Shown here piece by piece: positions 34,591-42,784 of a stretch of DNA of 64,000 bases. Source of the stretch: Variimorphobacter saccharofermentans (GTDB lineage Bacteria > Bacillota > Clostridia > Lachnospirales > Lachnospiraceae); assembly GCF_014174405.1 (NCBI RefSeq), contig NZ_JACEGA010000001.1, positions 3,760,501 to 3,824,500 on the forward strand, read 5' to 3'. Position 1 is the stretch's first letter, and each line of letters starts with the position of its first letter. The notes below the pieces were generated by a model. That model saw only the letters and a program-made list of their open reading frames with translations. It was not told where the DNA came from and did no database searches. The position numbers and the translations under genes are program-made.

Positions 34591-34917
34591 GTTACGATTT
34601 CTCCTCTTCTTCTTTGTTTATTGTTTTTGCTTTATCGCTTTATAGCTTTATAGCTTTAAAGTTTATTACTTTACTGCTTTATCTTGTTCATTGTTCTCAT
34701 ACATTTTATCACTATATAGCTCAGTTTTCAACCACTACACTTCTGTAAGTCCTTCAATGAGTCTTCTATTTTACCCACTGTAATCTTTGCTGATGAACCA
34801 ACCGCAAGCTTAGATACCAATAGAGCGTATGAGGAGTTCTGTCATATCAGCAGAATCACCGTCTCCACATGGAATGAGAGCATCAGGTTGATGTCTGGTA
34901 TGTATTTTTCGTTTTGT
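34591..34917. other. Gene-free stretch with a possible decayed fragment (34728-34841, minus)
   Basis: The region upstream of the secreted-protein gene is AT-rich and should contain its promoter. An open frame without start on the minus strand (34841-34728) reads SSYALLVSKLAVGSSAKITV, then GKIEDSLKDLQKCSG and a stop, which could be the tail of a lost gene. I cannot name it. TCTCCACATGG at 34862-34872 recurs at 58996-59006, also next to a repeat cluster. Confidence 0.3.
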
Positions 34918-35013
34918 CCGTTCTCGGGAACAGTTCAATAGTGGTTTTTATGGGGGTGTTCTGTTCGAGGGAACAGGTCAATGGTTTTTATCCGTTCGGG
35001 GGAACAAGTCGAT
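34918..35013. repeat. Three direct repeats containing GTTC-N4-GAAC palindromes
   Basis: CCGTTCTCGGGAACAG, CTGTTCGAGGGAACAG and CCGTTCGGGGGAACAA begin at 34918, 34961 and 34992, each followed by (G/T)TC(A/G)AT; the first two then run into GGTTTTTAT. Each is a GTTC-N4-GAAC palindrome. By analogy with the repeats at 33324-33386 they are probably a relic IS21-type end, but they could also be operators. The rest of the gap up to 35201 shows no gene. Confidence 0.7.
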
Positions 35014-35201
35014 ACATGGGGTTTAATTCCTGTCATCTCCGGTGGCAAAGGTACTAACTATTGATAAAATGCACCGGTCAAATCAAATCGTTAAAATTTG
35101 CACCTCTTTTGCACACCCCTCGTTTGGAAGAATTCAATTTCAAAAAGCAACGCACACTGATTACGGAAAACTAAAACCACATCCAAATTAGCCTTTTATT
35201 T

Positions 35202-35561
35202 TCATAGCGCTGTTCCACACTGACCGCAAAATCGAGCACCGAGAACAGCGCCGGAGCCACATTTCGAGCAGAACTTTATCTGCGGCTCAGCTTGGTATGT
35301 CAGCGGCAGATCCTCATTCGGCGCAGCGTCAGACAGAAACAGCCAATCGATGTCCTCGCCGTCGTTACATAAGCCGATAGCTCCGGCAGGCGATACCACA
35401 TAAAAGCTATCCTCATCGATTGGGTCTTCACTATCGCTTGTTTCGGCAAGCACCAGCAAGCCTTTTACATCGTATCTATCATTTGAAGTGGCAAAACTCC
35501 AGCTTGTGCAGCGTGTTGCCGAAAACTCCGCAGCCTCCAGCAGCGTGTCAAATCTCTCCAT
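35202..35561 (-). CDS. Small acidic zinc-ribbon protein (last gene of the G+C-rich operon)
   Basis: A 119-residue protein, probably cytoplasmic. Residues 1-85 form an unassigned acidic alpha/beta domain (LLEAAEFSATRCTSWSFATS, LLVLAETSDSEDPIDEDSFY). The C-terminus is a zinc ribbon KFCSKCGSGAVLGARFCGQC followed by GTAL. The start at 35561 follows AAGGAGG; the frame continues 18 codons upstream into the preceding gene without a site. It begins 14 bases after the stop of the preceding membrane protein gene, and the shared zinc-ribbon type suggests they act together. Function unknown. Confidence 0.75.
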   Translation of the reverse strand: MERFDTLLEAAEFSATRCTSWSFATSNDRYDVKGLLVLAETSDSEDPIDEDSFYVVSPAGAIGLCNDGEDIDWLFLSDAAPNEDLPLTYQAEPQIKFCSKCGSGAVLGARFCGQCGTAL

Positions 35562-35574
35562 TATAAAATCCTCC

Positions 35575-36903
35575 TTATTTAAATAATAGGTTATTACACC
35601 GCTTGCAGCGGTCATTTTGTATGGGGTTCATCATGGAGCAGACATTGCAGTAAATGATACGGTCTTTAGATTTGTCGTACTTCTCGTATGTACCGAATTT
35701 GGGATGAAACCGCACCCTGTCACCAACGGAGAGATAATCATACATATGCCGCCCGCTGTCCTTTTCCACGATAGTCTTTTTCTTGTCCGCATCGGTGTTA
35801 ATGATCGTGGTATATTCCGTATAGGTTCTGTAGTTATCATCCTCGCCGCCCCTATGCTCGCTTTTCTCCTTGCTGTACTTATTGACGACCACACCCTCCC
35901 ACATTGGTTGCTTGGTTCTTCTCAACGCCAGCAGATTAATGACCAGCATGACAAGAGCAATGCCCATGCCGATAACAAGAGCTTCTCCAAAGGGGAAGTC
36001 GTCCATCAGCAGACCTGCGACGGGAAAGCCGATGAGCGGCACGAAAACCAATATCCACATACAGCCTATGGAGAATTTTTTGTTTTTCTCCGCAGCGGCC
36101 AGTATCTCCGGCGAATGACACCTGTCGGAGAAACCCACCAGCCCCGCGCCGCTCTGTGGGGGCGCGGGAGTTGCTACATGGTGTGGTTCCATCGGCTCCG
36201 ACGTTGCCGAATTCACCGCCTTTCCGCAGCCAATACAAAATTCGGCTCCCTCCGGAAGCGTTGCGCCGCAGGCCGTACACTCGCCGGGGACATTTGTTTG
36301 TATTTTTGTGCCGCAGCTTGAACAGAAAGCCATACCCTTCGTAATCTTGTTTCCACAATTGGGACAAAACATATACGTATCACTCCTTACTTCGAATATT
36401 TGAGGCGCGGCGGGTTTCCTCGCCGCTGGTTTCTTCTTTTTCCCGCCTCTGGCTGTGCGTATGACAAGCAGCAGCAAAAGCAGACAACCGATAGGGGTAA
36501 GAATGAGGTAAATAATTCCTCCTTCGCCCATCTCGCTAAATTCGGACAGCATGGCTGGCTTATTCACATAAGGTAATACACTAAGGTAGCGGATTCGCTC
36601 GGAGCGCGTTTCGCCCTCGTCCAAGCTCGGCCATGCCTCGTCGCTGCTATATATCACATAGCCCCGGTATTCCTTGCCGTTTACCAGAAACCAATAGCCC
36701 TTGGAAATGGTCCGGGAGCGGTTGACATCTGCGGCACTATCATCCAAGCGGTTGTGATAGCTGTCCACCGTACCCATTACGCTGTCGCCCCATATCGCCA
36801 GTGCCAGCGTAGAGAGGCTCGAATACATGGCAAACAGCAGCACGGCGTAAATCAGGATGAGGATGGGCAGGGGGATGTTTTTGCGATTTTTCTTTTTTGC
36901 CAT
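35575..36903 (-). CDS. Membrane protein with three zinc ribbons and DUF3592-like segments
   Basis: A 442-residue protein: transmembrane helix 12-35 (ILILIYAVLLFAMYSSLSTL), an extracytoplasmic loop of about 90 residues with a DUF3592-like pattern (GTVDSYHNRL...YWFLVNGKEYRGYVI), a second helix near 130-150 (IIYLILTPIGCLLLLLLVIR), two cytoplasmic zinc ribbons (FCPNCGNKI...FCSSCG and CTACGATL...FCIGCG), a helix pair near 285-330, another DUF3592-like loop (WEGVVVNKYSKEKS...VGDRVRFHPKFG) and a final zinc ribbon (YCNVCSMMN...CKRCN). The composition is G+C-rich like its operon. It starts 3 bases after the preceding stop. The function is not known; a membrane-assembly or sensing role is guesswork. 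Confidence 0.8.
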   Translation of the reverse strand: MAKKKNRKNIPLPILILIYAVLLFAMYSSLSTLALAIWGDSVMGTVDSYHNRLDDSAADVNRSRTISKGYWFLVNGKEYRGYVIYSSDEAWPSLDEGETRSERIRYLSVLPYVNKPAMLSEFSEMGEGGIIYLILTPIGCLLLLLLVIRTARGGKKKKPAARKPAAPQIFEVRSDTYMFCPNCGNKITKGMAFCSSCGTKIQTNVPGECTACGATLPEGAEFCIGCGKAVNSATSEPMEPHHVATPAPPQSGAGLVGFSDRCHSPEILAAAEKNKKFSIGCMWILVFVPLIGFPVAGLLMDDFPFGEALVIGMGIALVMLVINLLALRRTKQPMWEGVVVNKYSKEKSEHRGGEDDNYRTYTEYTTIINTDADKKKTIVEKDSGRHMYDYLSVGDRVRFHPKFGTYEKYDKSKDRIIYCNVCSMMNPIQNDRCKRCNNLLFK

Positions 36904-36906
36904 GAT

Positions 36907-39312
36907 TTATTCTCCCGCGTATGGCTGAACGCCGTAGCGCATTCCGTTGGGAAGCCCCCGGCTTTCAGGGGTCATATAGCTGTCAAAACTCCGCATGGTA
37001 TAAGGACCGTTTAGATATGCCGCGCCCGTGTCGAAGTTGATTTCAATGGTTTCGCCGTCGCCATATGAGGCGGTAAATATGTTCCCGGACGCATCCAAAG
37101 CCCCGGCGATACCGTCCTTGCCCAAGGCGTTCAGCGGCGATTCCTCTTTGCCTTTCAGCGCGTCAATCACCGTCAGCACAGCGTCCGCGCCCTTTCCCTC
37201 GACTGTAATGATATAGCTGTGATCCCGTTTGAATTCGTCCAGACTGCGGCCTTCGCGCATTGAGCCGTGGGCGTCGTAGAATTCATCTATCGTCCTGCCG
37301 CCGTAGTATGCTCCTATCTCAAATGTATCCTGATACAGCAGATATTTTTTCGCTACGCTGCCCAGCGGGATCACCGTCCGCTTTTCCGTCACCTTAAATT
37401 CCTGGGTCAGTATGGGAGCATCCTCGTAGGGGTCGTCACCCTTGTTCCATAGGCGAAGCTGTGTGGGGATGCCCGCTTGCATATACCCTAAGATGGTGGC
37501 GTCTATTGTTGCCCGCCCATCCTTGTCCAGAACCGTCGCCCAATTTTTGTCTATTTGGGCATCGGGCCGGCGGATGTCAACGGTACAGCCCGCGTATTTG
37601 CTCTTTTCACCGTCAGGAATCCCCTCAATTATTTCAAACTCCAGCGGTGCATTGAGTGCCTGCCGCAGCTCAGTGGCATTCGCGCTGTAAGTCTTACGGT
37701 TGTCGTAGTTTATCTTCTTAATAACGTCGTCCAGTACAGGCTGAAGCCTTTCGCCCAAACGGGCCATATACTGCTCGATGCAATACTCACGGGCGGCGTC
37801 TGTTTCGGGGAGAAGCCCCGTAGTATAGGCATGTAGACCTGCCTCATTGGTTGCTACAAGCTGCTCCTCCGGGTTGTCGTAGAAGTAACGGGAGCTGTAG
37901 TTCTCCATAATACCGCGTAGAGCGGCGTTAAACTTTTCAGGATTGTTGCCTCGTGTTCTGTATAGTCCCATAATACGATCGTACCATTCGGCCTCCGTCC
38001 ATGGATGAATTTTCTCGTTGTAAGCAATGACCACATTAAACAGGGCGTCTTTATAAGTCTGGTCAGCTGCCACCATGAATTTGTTCAGAGAATAATCGAG
38101 AGCAATGACCCCCAGCATGGAGAGCTGAACCATGCCGGTGGTGACTTTTTTATAGTCCAGTACCGCCACGCCCACATTGTAGGACAGTTTATACGCCTCC
38201 GCCGCCACCGTTTCAGCGGATTCGTTGCCTTTGTATGCGTCGATCATAGTGTCGCCCAGCGATAACGCGGAAAGCCCCAAAAGCATATAACCGCCTTTTT
38301 CCCAAAGACTTGAAAGGTATTTGTTTCCGACGCCCTGCTCTGCCAGCTCAAACGCGTCTGTCAGCCAGCTAAAGACCTCATGAAGCAACCCCGCTTCAGG
38401 GTCACCAAGATTTGGAATGTCTAAGAGTTGTCCGTAGAACTCTCTCAATAGACTGTCACCTACCTCACCGGGCTTCCCGGATGTTTCAAACTCGCGCAAA
38501 AGGGCAAGGGCGGTTTCATCGTCCAGACGCTTGCTTGTGAATTTTGACAGCAGAGCGTAGGGCGAATGTGAGTCCGTCAGGGTGACGGTGCAGTATGCCG
38601 ATAGATGGTCGGTGGTGATGGTAACGGTGTTGTCGGTTGTGTTTACGGTGTAGTCCACAAGCTCCCATTGGTCGGTTTCGGGGTTGTAGTACTCCGCCAG
38701 CACAGAGCCTTCCTCATCGGCAGCATCGGCTCCGCTTTCGTCATAGGGCAGGGTGATGGTCAAAAGACCGTCAAACTCCGTGCGTTCACCGGCTGAAATG
38801 TCATATGCCGTGCGTGTACCACCTTCAATGCTGTCCTTGTCTTCGGACAGCTCTTTTATTGAAACCTTTTCTCCGTCCATTGAATTGTATGGTCCAAAAT
38901 CAATCATCACACCTTTGTCGGTTGAAACTGCTGTCTGCCCTTCCTGCAAGGTAAAGCTGTCGATCTTCTGTATGGAAGGGAGCTTGACCCCACCGCCCAC
39001 CATAAACCCCGGCCAGCCGTAGAGCGCCACCACAGTGGTCTGTATAAAAAGTAGCACTGAAAGCACTATACACAGCGTATTGCGCCCGCTCTTCATTTTT
39101 GGTACTGGAGTACTTTTTGTTTTTGGTGTCGCAACGGTGGGTGTATATTCTTGAGTCTGTGCTTCGAGTTTATGCTCTTGCTTGTCTACAGATTTTGACT
39201 GTATCTCTGAAGCAGTTTTCACTGGCAGATCAATAACCTCAGCACCGCATTTTGCACAGAAGCGGGCGCCGGTATGAAGCTCTTTTCCACAATTAGTACA
39301 AAATTTTTCCAT
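36907..39312 (-). CDS. Large zinc-ribbon, single-pass surface protein (paralog of the lipoprotein at 40050)
   Basis: An 801-residue protein. It opens with a cytoplasmic zinc ribbon KFCTNCGKELHTGARFCAKC followed by GAEV, then a charged linker and one transmembrane helix near 77-97 (TLCIVLSVLLFIQTTVVALY). The outer part has a beta-rich domain (ITLPYDESG...TTDHLSAYCTVTL), a roughly 300-residue helical region, then IPDGEKSKYAGCTVDIRRPD, TILGYMQAGIPTQLRLWNKG and a C-terminal beta domain ending YTMRSFDSYMTPESRGLPNG. The order and the motifs (TDHLS, DGEKS-x-Y, LGY-(M/V)-QAG) recur in the lipoprotein encoded two genes upstream. It is 12 bases from the preceding gene. No known family is recognised. 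Confidence 0.8.
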   Translation of the reverse strand: MEKFCTNCGKELHTGARFCAKCGAEVIDLPVKTASEIQSKSVDKQEHKLEAQTQEYTPTVATPKTKSTPVPKMKSGRNTLCIVLSVLLFIQTTVVALYGWPGFMVGGGVKLPSIQKIDSFTLQEGQTAVSTDKGVMIDFGPYNSMDGEKVSIKELSEDKDSIEGGTRTAYDISAGERTEFDGLLTITLPYDESGADAADEEGSVLAEYYNPETDQWELVDYTVNTTDNTVTITTDHLSAYCTVTLTDSHSPYALLSKFTSKRLDDETALALLREFETSGKPGEVGDSLLREFYGQLLDIPNLGDPEAGLLHEVFSWLTDAFELAEQGVGNKYLSSLWEKGGYMLLGLSALSLGDTMIDAYKGNESAETVAAEAYKLSYNVGVAVLDYKKVTTGMVQLSMLGVIALDYSLNKFMVAADQTYKDALFNVVIAYNEKIHPWTEAEWYDRIMGLYRTRGNNPEKFNAALRGIMENYSSRYFYDNPEEQLVATNEAGLHAYTTGLLPETDAAREYCIEQYMARLGERLQPVLDDVIKKINYDNRKTYSANATELRQALNAPLEFEIIEGIPDGEKSKYAGCTVDIRRPDAQIDKNWATVLDKDGRATIDATILGYMQAGIPTQLRLWNKGDDPYEDAPILTQEFKVTEKRTVIPLGSVAKKYLLYQDTFEIGAYYGGRTIDEFYDAHGSMREGRSLDEFKRDHSYIITVEGKGADAVLTVIDALKGKEESPLNALGKDGIAGALDASGNIFTASYGDGETIEINFDTGAAYLNGPYTMRSFDSYMTPESRGLPNGMRYGVQPYAGE

Positions 39313-39324
39313 AATTACACCTCC

Positions 39325-40005
39325 TTATGGTCGTACCAGCGCCATCAGCGCCGGTGTCCCTTCGGGCGTATCCATCGTTCCGACAGCGTACTGTTTCCCG
39401 TTAAGCTCGTAGAACTGCGTTAGGCGAATGGTTCCCGCTCCGGACGCCCACAGGCCGCCGGTTTCCCACTTGCCAAGAAATACGCTGTCCTCCATGTCCG
39501 ATTCGTCGAAGCTCTCTCCCTCGTTTGCCCAAAAAATCTGATACCAGTCGAGGGTGAGGCTCAGACTCTCCGCAGTACCAGCAAGAGCGATGTTGAGAAA
39601 CTCCATCGCGCCCGCATCGTATTCGTTGTTGGGATCGTAAACAATCAACGCTTTCCAGCTCCCGGTCAACAGGTCGATGCTGTCTATGATATTCGCATCG
39701 GACGGAACCCCGTCATAAGCCACATCCTCCGTGTACCAGAGGAAGTCTTCCAAATCGGGGTGTTCCTCCGTGGATATGCTCGTGTCAGTTTCCTCCGGCG
39801 CGGGAATATCTCCGCTCTCCGTGGGCGTGGGCGGCGCTTCTTCCTTCGGCGATGGTGTGACGGGTGTTGTTTGCTCCGTCCCCGGCGCCGGAGGTTCTTT
39901 TCCGTCTGCTGACCGTAGATTGGGCGGTATTGTGAGTATGCCGACGACCAGCATAATCACATTGGCCGTGATCAGCACGGCAATCAAGCCTTTCTTCAAT
40001 TTCAT
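39325..40005 (-). CDS. Small membrane-anchored protein with Pro/Thr/Glu stalk
   Basis: A 226-residue protein with an N-terminal helix (GLIAVLITANVIMLVVGILT), a stalk rich in P, T, E and S (residues 30-85) and a C-terminal beta-rich domain (LTGSWKALIVYDPNNEYDAG, FLGKWETGGLWASGAGTIRL, FYELNGKQYAVGTMDTPEGT) that looks lipocalin-like. The start at 40005 follows GGAGGG; the frame continues 12 codons upward without support. It sits 44 bases after the lipoprotein gene and 12 before the zinc-ribbon surface protein gene, so it is part of the same unit. I recognise no family. The stalk implies exposure outside the membrane. Confidence 0.75.
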   Translation of the reverse strand: MKLKKGLIAVLITANVIMLVVGILTIPPNLRSADGKEPPAPGTEQTTPVTPSPKEEAPPTPTESGDIPAPEETDTSISTEEHPDLEDFLWYTEDVAYDGVPSDANIIDSIDLLTGSWKALIVYDPNNEYDAGAMEFLNIALAGTAESLSLTLDWYQIFWANEGESFDESDMEDSVFLGKWETGGLWASGAGTIRLTQFYELNGKQYAVGTMDTPEGTPALMALVRP

Positions 40006-40049
40006 CAGCCCTCCTTGATTCGCTTTGCTATGGATGGGCAAGTATTGCC

Positions 40050-42113
40050 CTAATCAGTTTTAATGCCCTCTCCGTAGACTGTTGAAGTTCTCCCTTCTTT
40101 AATATCTTCCACAGTATTGTCGCTTGAAAAACGAACCGCGCCTTCCTCGGAAATGAATCTAACATAAGTAGAAAAAGACAAAGCATCACTTGGCGCTTCA
40201 CAAGTCGCCGTAGCGGTGGACGGGTCATATTCATACGGCCCCGGCAAAAGTAAGAAAGCGGTGCCAAAATCTTTACCTTCCGGCATAAATACTAATTGCC
40301 CCTCGTAGTACATAAAAGTAAAGTTGTAGGTAGCGGTCTCACCTTCAGATGTAAATGTCGCAGAATAAGTGCCCAAAAGCCCCTCCAGCGGCAATCCACC
40401 AAGCTTCACCTCGGTCACCGGCGCGGAGAGCTTGAAGCCAAGCGTCAGCTCCGGCTCGTCGCTTTCGGGGTCGTCGCTGGGTTTGAACAGTTGCAGCTCC
40501 TTGGGACAACCGGCCTGCACATAGCCAAGCAGGGTAAACTTGGTGGAAGCCCCGGCAGCGCCCTTCAGCGTACCGCGCCAGCTCTCCTTCACCGCGTTTT
40601 CGGAAAGCGGGGCGAAGCGCAGGGCGTAGCCGTCATACTGCGACTTCTCGCCATCGGGAACGTCCTCCACGATGTTGAAGGTGATGGATTGGTTAAAGAA
40701 CGCTTTGACCTCGTTTAGCGCGGCCAGATACGCAGCCTCGGCCTTGCGTTGCATATACACGCTGACGGACTGCGTTACCGGGTAGAGGCGTTCATAAAGC
40801 TGTGCCTTATAACCGTCCACTAAGGTTTTAATCTCCGCCTCGGTGGGGGTGGGGATGGTGACGGAACTTTTACTGTTTTTCTCCTTCATTTCCGAAACGA
40901 CAACTCCCATATCGGCACTGTTAAGCGTCCAGAATACGCGGGCATAGCGCTCTATCTCCGCTTCGACGGCAGCCTTGGCGTCGGCTTCGTTGGGGTTGGC
41001 TTCGACTATGTCAATCAGCACCTGCCGCCAATCCTTCAAGCTGCGGGCCGTCCATTGAAAGCCCTGTCTGTCTTTACTGATGTATTCGTTGTTAAAATAG
41101 ACATAGACCTCGTCTATCTTATCCATTTTCATCGCTAAGCCCTGCTCAAACAGACTGGTTATCGTGTAGTCAAAAATGAACAGTCCGCTGGCGGCAAGTC
41201 CCCACGCGGTGGATTCGGCATAGGAGAGCGCCAGCATCGCCGTGTCCTTGTATAAGCCGAGGGTATCGGCGTCTGTCTGTTCCGTACTCAGCATTACCGC
41301 GCCGATCTTCACCGCCGCCGCTACCTTTCCCAGCTTGTTCAGCTTTTTGTAGGCGGAATCAGCCAACGCAGTATCAAAGGTCGGGCTGCCGAGGGACGCC
41401 ATGTTCAGAATCGTACCCGTGAGGTCAGTAGCGAAGCCCGTTTCACCGGCTGCTCCGGCTACGCCGCCCAAAAACCCGTTATAGCCTGTGAGAAGCCGCG
41501 CCGCGAGGCCTGCCGCTTCCCCTCCGTCCGCGCCGCCGCCCGCCACATATTCGCGGAGCGTTTCCATCGCCTGCTGTTGGTCGATGCCGGTAAAGTCCGC
41601 ATAAATGCTGGTGATTTTGGCATTGCGCTGCCCCTCGTTTTTGACATGAAACGCGCCGAAGGTGGAGAGATGATCCGTGTAGATGATAAGCTCATTCGCG
41701 GTGGCGTCCACCTCGAACAACACATCCTCCCACTGGCCGGTGGCTCCGTTTTTGTACTTCGCACCCACACATTTTGCCGGGTCCTGCCCATCCTCGCAGT
41801 ATACCGTATCATAGGGGATACGCAGTGTGATGAAGTCCGAAAGCTCAGTCATATCACCCAGCTTGAAGTCGTAGGCTTCTATCTTATAGCCTTCATTCTT
41901 GTTTTCTTCCACGGGAAGCTTTGCCACGGTAAATTCTGCTTCACCGTCCAGCACATAATTGCCCAGCTCCACGCTAATGCCGTTTTCCAGTTTGATGCCG
42001 GTACTCTCCGGCGAAAGCGTTGCCGCGTCGCTTTTGCTGCCACCACCGCCGCATCCGGCAAGACCGGTCAAAAGCATCGCCGCCACGAGTAAAATGGATA
42101 CTATCTTTTTCAT
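40050..42113 (-). CDS. Large lipoprotein (paralog of the zinc-ribbon surface protein)
   Basis: A 687-residue protein with a signal peptide and lipobox LTGLAGC followed by GGGG, so it is lipid-anchored outside. An N-terminal beta domain ends ELIIYTDHLSTFGAFHV; a helical region of about 300 residues follows (GGAAGLAARLLTGYNGFLGG, YNNEYISK-type segment near 330); then VPDGEKSQYDGYALRFAPLS, FTLLGYVQAGCPKELQLFKP and a C-terminal beta domain (YSATFTSEGETATYNFTFMY) that may bind a ligand. The layout parallels the 801-residue protein encoded two genes downstream, but without the zinc ribbon. GGAGGGG precedes the ATG at 42113. I know no described homolog family. Confidence 0.8.
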   Translation of the reverse strand: MKKIVSILLVAAMLLTGLAGCGGGGSKSDAATLSPESTGIKLENGISVELGNYVLDGEAEFTVAKLPVEENKNEGYKIEAYDFKLGDMTELSDFITLRIPYDTVYCEDGQDPAKCVGAKYKNGATGQWEDVLFEVDATANELIIYTDHLSTFGAFHVKNEGQRNAKITSIYADFTGIDQQQAMETLREYVAGGGADGGEAAGLAARLLTGYNGFLGGVAGAAGETGFATDLTGTILNMASLGSPTFDTALADSAYKKLNKLGKVAAAVKIGAVMLSTEQTDADTLGLYKDTAMLALSYAESTAWGLAASGLFIFDYTITSLFEQGLAMKMDKIDEVYVYFNNEYISKDRQGFQWTARSLKDWRQVLIDIVEANPNEADAKAAVEAEIERYARVFWTLNSADMGVVVSEMKEKNSKSSVTIPTPTEAEIKTLVDGYKAQLYERLYPVTQSVSVYMQRKAEAAYLAALNEVKAFFNQSITFNIVEDVPDGEKSQYDGYALRFAPLSENAVKESWRGTLKGAAGASTKFTLLGYVQAGCPKELQLFKPSDDPESDEPELTLGFKLSAPVTEVKLGGLPLEGLLGTYSATFTSEGETATYNFTFMYYEGQLVFMPEGKDFGTAFLLLPGPYEYDPSTATATCEAPSDALSFSTYVRFISEEGAVRFSSDNTVEDIKEGRTSTVYGEGIKTD

Positions 42114-42132
42114 GTCAGACCCCTCCCTTTTA

Positions 42133-42642
42133 TTACCAATCACTAATTTCTGCCTGCACGCCTGTTTCGTGCCAAAGCTTTTGTGCGGCCTCCACAACCA
42201 TCTGTTTGTAAAGCATACCGTGCAGCAGCTCTACCCGCATGGTCTGATCCTTATCGCCAAAGGTCAGGTACATCCGCTCCTTATCAATTTGAACGGCGCT
42301 CAGGCGCACGCCATGTACCCCGTCGAGACCCCATCGGTAGATTCTGCTGCCAATTAACACACCAAAGGTAGATACTACAGTTTCCTCGGTGTCTTTTTTT
42401 ATTTGGCGGCCCGGTATGGAGATAAGAGCCGATGGCACTGCGAGGATGCGATTATCCCAAATGAGTGTTGCGTCATAGAGCAGACGACTCTGCCTCAACA
42501 ATAACAGGAGAGAGATAAGGCTGATAGCTCCAAAGGCGAGTGCCGCTTCCAGCGAAAATGCCATGCCGGACCACACCGCCAAACAAATACTGGCTGCGAA
42601 TAATAAGACATATCCATTACGTCGTTTGCGGATTGATTTCAT
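42133..42642 (-). CDS. Small two-helix membrane protein with PH-like domain (first gene of operon)
   Basis: A 169-residue protein: two adjoining transmembrane helices near residues 10-45 (YVLLFAASICLAVWSGMAFS and LEAALAFGAISLISLLLLLR), then a soluble beta-rich domain (DNRILAVPSALISIPGRQIK, TVVSTFGVLIGSRIYRWGLD, MYLTFGDKDQTMRVELLHGM) like the bacterial PH domains that follow paired helices. It is the first gene of the G+C-rich operon, 19 bases before the lipoprotein gene. GGAGG is best spaced for the ATG at 42642; an ATG three codons earlier is too close. Its promoter should lie between it and the terminator at 42727. Confidence 0.75.
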   Translation of the reverse strand: MKSIRKRRNGYVLLFAASICLAVWSGMAFSLEAALAFGAISLISLLLLLRQSRLLYDATLIWDNRILAVPSALISIPGRQIKKDTEETVVSTFGVLIGSRIYRWGLDGVHGVRLSAVQIDKERMYLTFGDKDQTMRVELLHGMLYKQMVVEAAQKLWHETGVQAEISDW

Positions 42643-42726
42643 TTGCACCATACCTCCCTCCAGTATGAATTTTAGGGAAAGATGCCTTAAAAAGCATCGT
42701 TCGAAAGGATGAATTTGCAGAAAAAG

Positions 42727-42752
42727 CCTCTCATACTTTAGTATGAGAGGCC
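42727..42752 (-). terminator. Intrinsic terminator of the LuxR-type gene
   Basis: Minus strand: GCCTCTCATAC pairs with GTATGAGAGGC around TAAA and is followed by TTTTTCTGC. It insulates the regulator from the six-gene operon that starts about 85 bases on. Confidence 0.95.
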
Positions 42753-42784
42753 AGTAAAACCCTGTATTTATGTGGTTTTATGTA

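Noticed and set aside
35617..36321. 234-residue plus-strand frame
   Set aside because: Antisense to the zinc-ribbon membrane protein; the opposite strand has clear CxxC pairs and membrane helices.
41577..42357. Plus-strand frames of 171 and 132 residues in the G+C-rich operon
   Set aside because: Long antisense frames are expected in G+C-rich coding DNA; the minus-strand gene has a signal peptide, lipobox and ribosome binding site.
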